Positions 5,321-5,829 of a DNA stretch of 5,829 bases are shown here, one piece after another. A program made the translations under genes and the position numbers. The stretch comes from an uncultured Planctomycetaceae bacterium (GTDB lineage: Bacteria; Planctomycetota; Planctomycetia; Planctomycetales; Planctomycetaceae): assembly GCA_903898975.1 (NCBI GenBank), contig CAIUHT010000078.1, positions 1 through 5,829 on the forward strand. The letters are read 5' to 3'. The notes below the pieces were generated by a model. That model saw only the letters and a program-made list of their open reading frames with translations, searched no databases and was not told the origin of the DNA. Position 1 is the stretch's first letter. Each line of letters begins with the position of its first letter.

Positions 5321-5829
5321 ATGCGCGTCAAACTCCACCCATTCTCCGCCTGGCTGCTCGCCGGGTTCGGGCTGCTGACCCCGCTGCCGCTGGTGGCTAG
5401 CGATGGAGTCCCCACATGGTTGCCGGAACAGCGCGAAATTGAGGTCCGCCCCCCCGACCAGGTGGAAGCCGAGGCGCTGCCTCCCACGTTCATCCCGGGG
5501 ACCGTCTACCGCCGCGAAGAGCTCCCGCCGCAACTCCTGACGCTCGATGAGGCGATCCGCCTCGCGCTGGCGAACGACTCGGTCATCCGCCTGCTGGCGG
5601 GCAACACCGCCGTCACCAGTGGCCGGACAATCTACGACCCCGCCATTGCCAACACGCTGATCGACGCCCAGCAGGCCCGCTTCGATCCCGTCTTCGCGCT
5701 CACCAGCAGCTGGGGTCGAGCCGAAAGCCCCTTCGCCTTCTTCGACCCCCTCAATCCCGGGCTCGCCGCAATCGACAGCACCGGGACCGGCTCATACAAC
5801 CTGCGGGCGGCGATCGACAAGACCAACGC
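5321..5829 (+). CDS. TolC-family outer-membrane channel protein, 3' end outside window
   Basis: The first 169 residues of a protein that stays open at the window edge. Residues 1-27 (MRVKLHPFSAWLLAGFGLLT...) form a Sec signal peptide, which supports this ATG. A Pro/Glu-rich segment (about 30-70) leads into LLTLDEAIRLALANDSVIRLL (72-92), the hallmark first helix of outer membrane efflux proteins (TolC/OEP family). ARFDPVFALTSSWGR (119-133) follows, the usual passage from helix to the first beta-strand. TolC-type proteins form trimeric outer-membrane channels with a long periplasmic tunnel and work with inner-membrane pumps of the RND, ABC or MFS type and a membrane-fusion protein. No such partner is in the window, so the cargo cannot be inferred. 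The pre-domain region is longer than in E. coli TolC. No ribosome site is seen before the start. The family is clear although under half of a typical protein is visible. Confidence 0.88.
   Translation, partial: MRVKLHPFSAWLLAGFGLLTPLPLVASDGVPTWLPEQREIEVRPPDQVEAEALPPTFIPGTVYRREELPPQLLTLDEAIRLALANDSVIRLLAGNTAVTSGRTIYDPAIANTLIDAQQARFDPVFALTSSWGRAESPFAFFDPLNPGLAAIDSTGTGSYNLRAAIDKTN

Noticed and set aside
1..5829. Insertion sequences, CRISPR arrays, tRNA or rRNA genes
   Set aside because: No transposase-like product, no regularly spaced identical repeats, and no cloverleaf or rRNA-like stretch was seen.

Overview
The window looks like GC-rich (low to mid 60s % by eye) chromosomal DNA from a Gram-negative-type bacterium with a periplasm and outer membrane. 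The wording of the MauG-type haem segment, the TolC-family protein, the tiny 'GC-R' lipoprotein, the Tat-exported copper enzymes and the long intergenic spaces suggest Planctomycetota. That placement is a judgement from protein wording, not a search result.

Layout. Positions 1-4139 hold a tight three-gene minus-strand unit, read from right to left. It starts with a Tat-exported CotA-like multicopper oxidase (1806-4139), followed by a SCO1/SenC-type copper chaperone (1075-1809) whose start overlaps the oxidase stop as ATGA. After 40 nt comes the N-terminal two-thirds or so of a MauG/cytochrome c peroxidase-like haem protein (1-1034), which runs off the left edge. Positions 4140-4976 are an 837-bp divergent intergenic region with no convincing long gene but with several inverted and direct repeats. 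On the plus strand, 4977-5114 encodes a 45-residue probable lipoprotein. A 206-bp spacer with a G-quadruplex-type tract follows. From 5321 a TolC-family outer-membrane channel protein begins and runs off the right edge.

How the genes may work together. The SCO protein (CxxxC plus a distal His) is the expected type of factor for delivering copper to an exported cuproenzyme, and translational coupling to the oxidase fits that role. The haem protein belongs to a family that handles peroxide or high-valent iron chemistry and electron transfer outside the cytoplasm. The three could form one extracytoplasmic copper/haem oxidation module, with oxidation of a metal such as Mn(II) or Cu(I), or of phenolic compounds, as candidate substrates. 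The sequence does not show the substrate. The plus-strand lipoprotein and TolC-like gene look like a separate, envelope-export-related unit.
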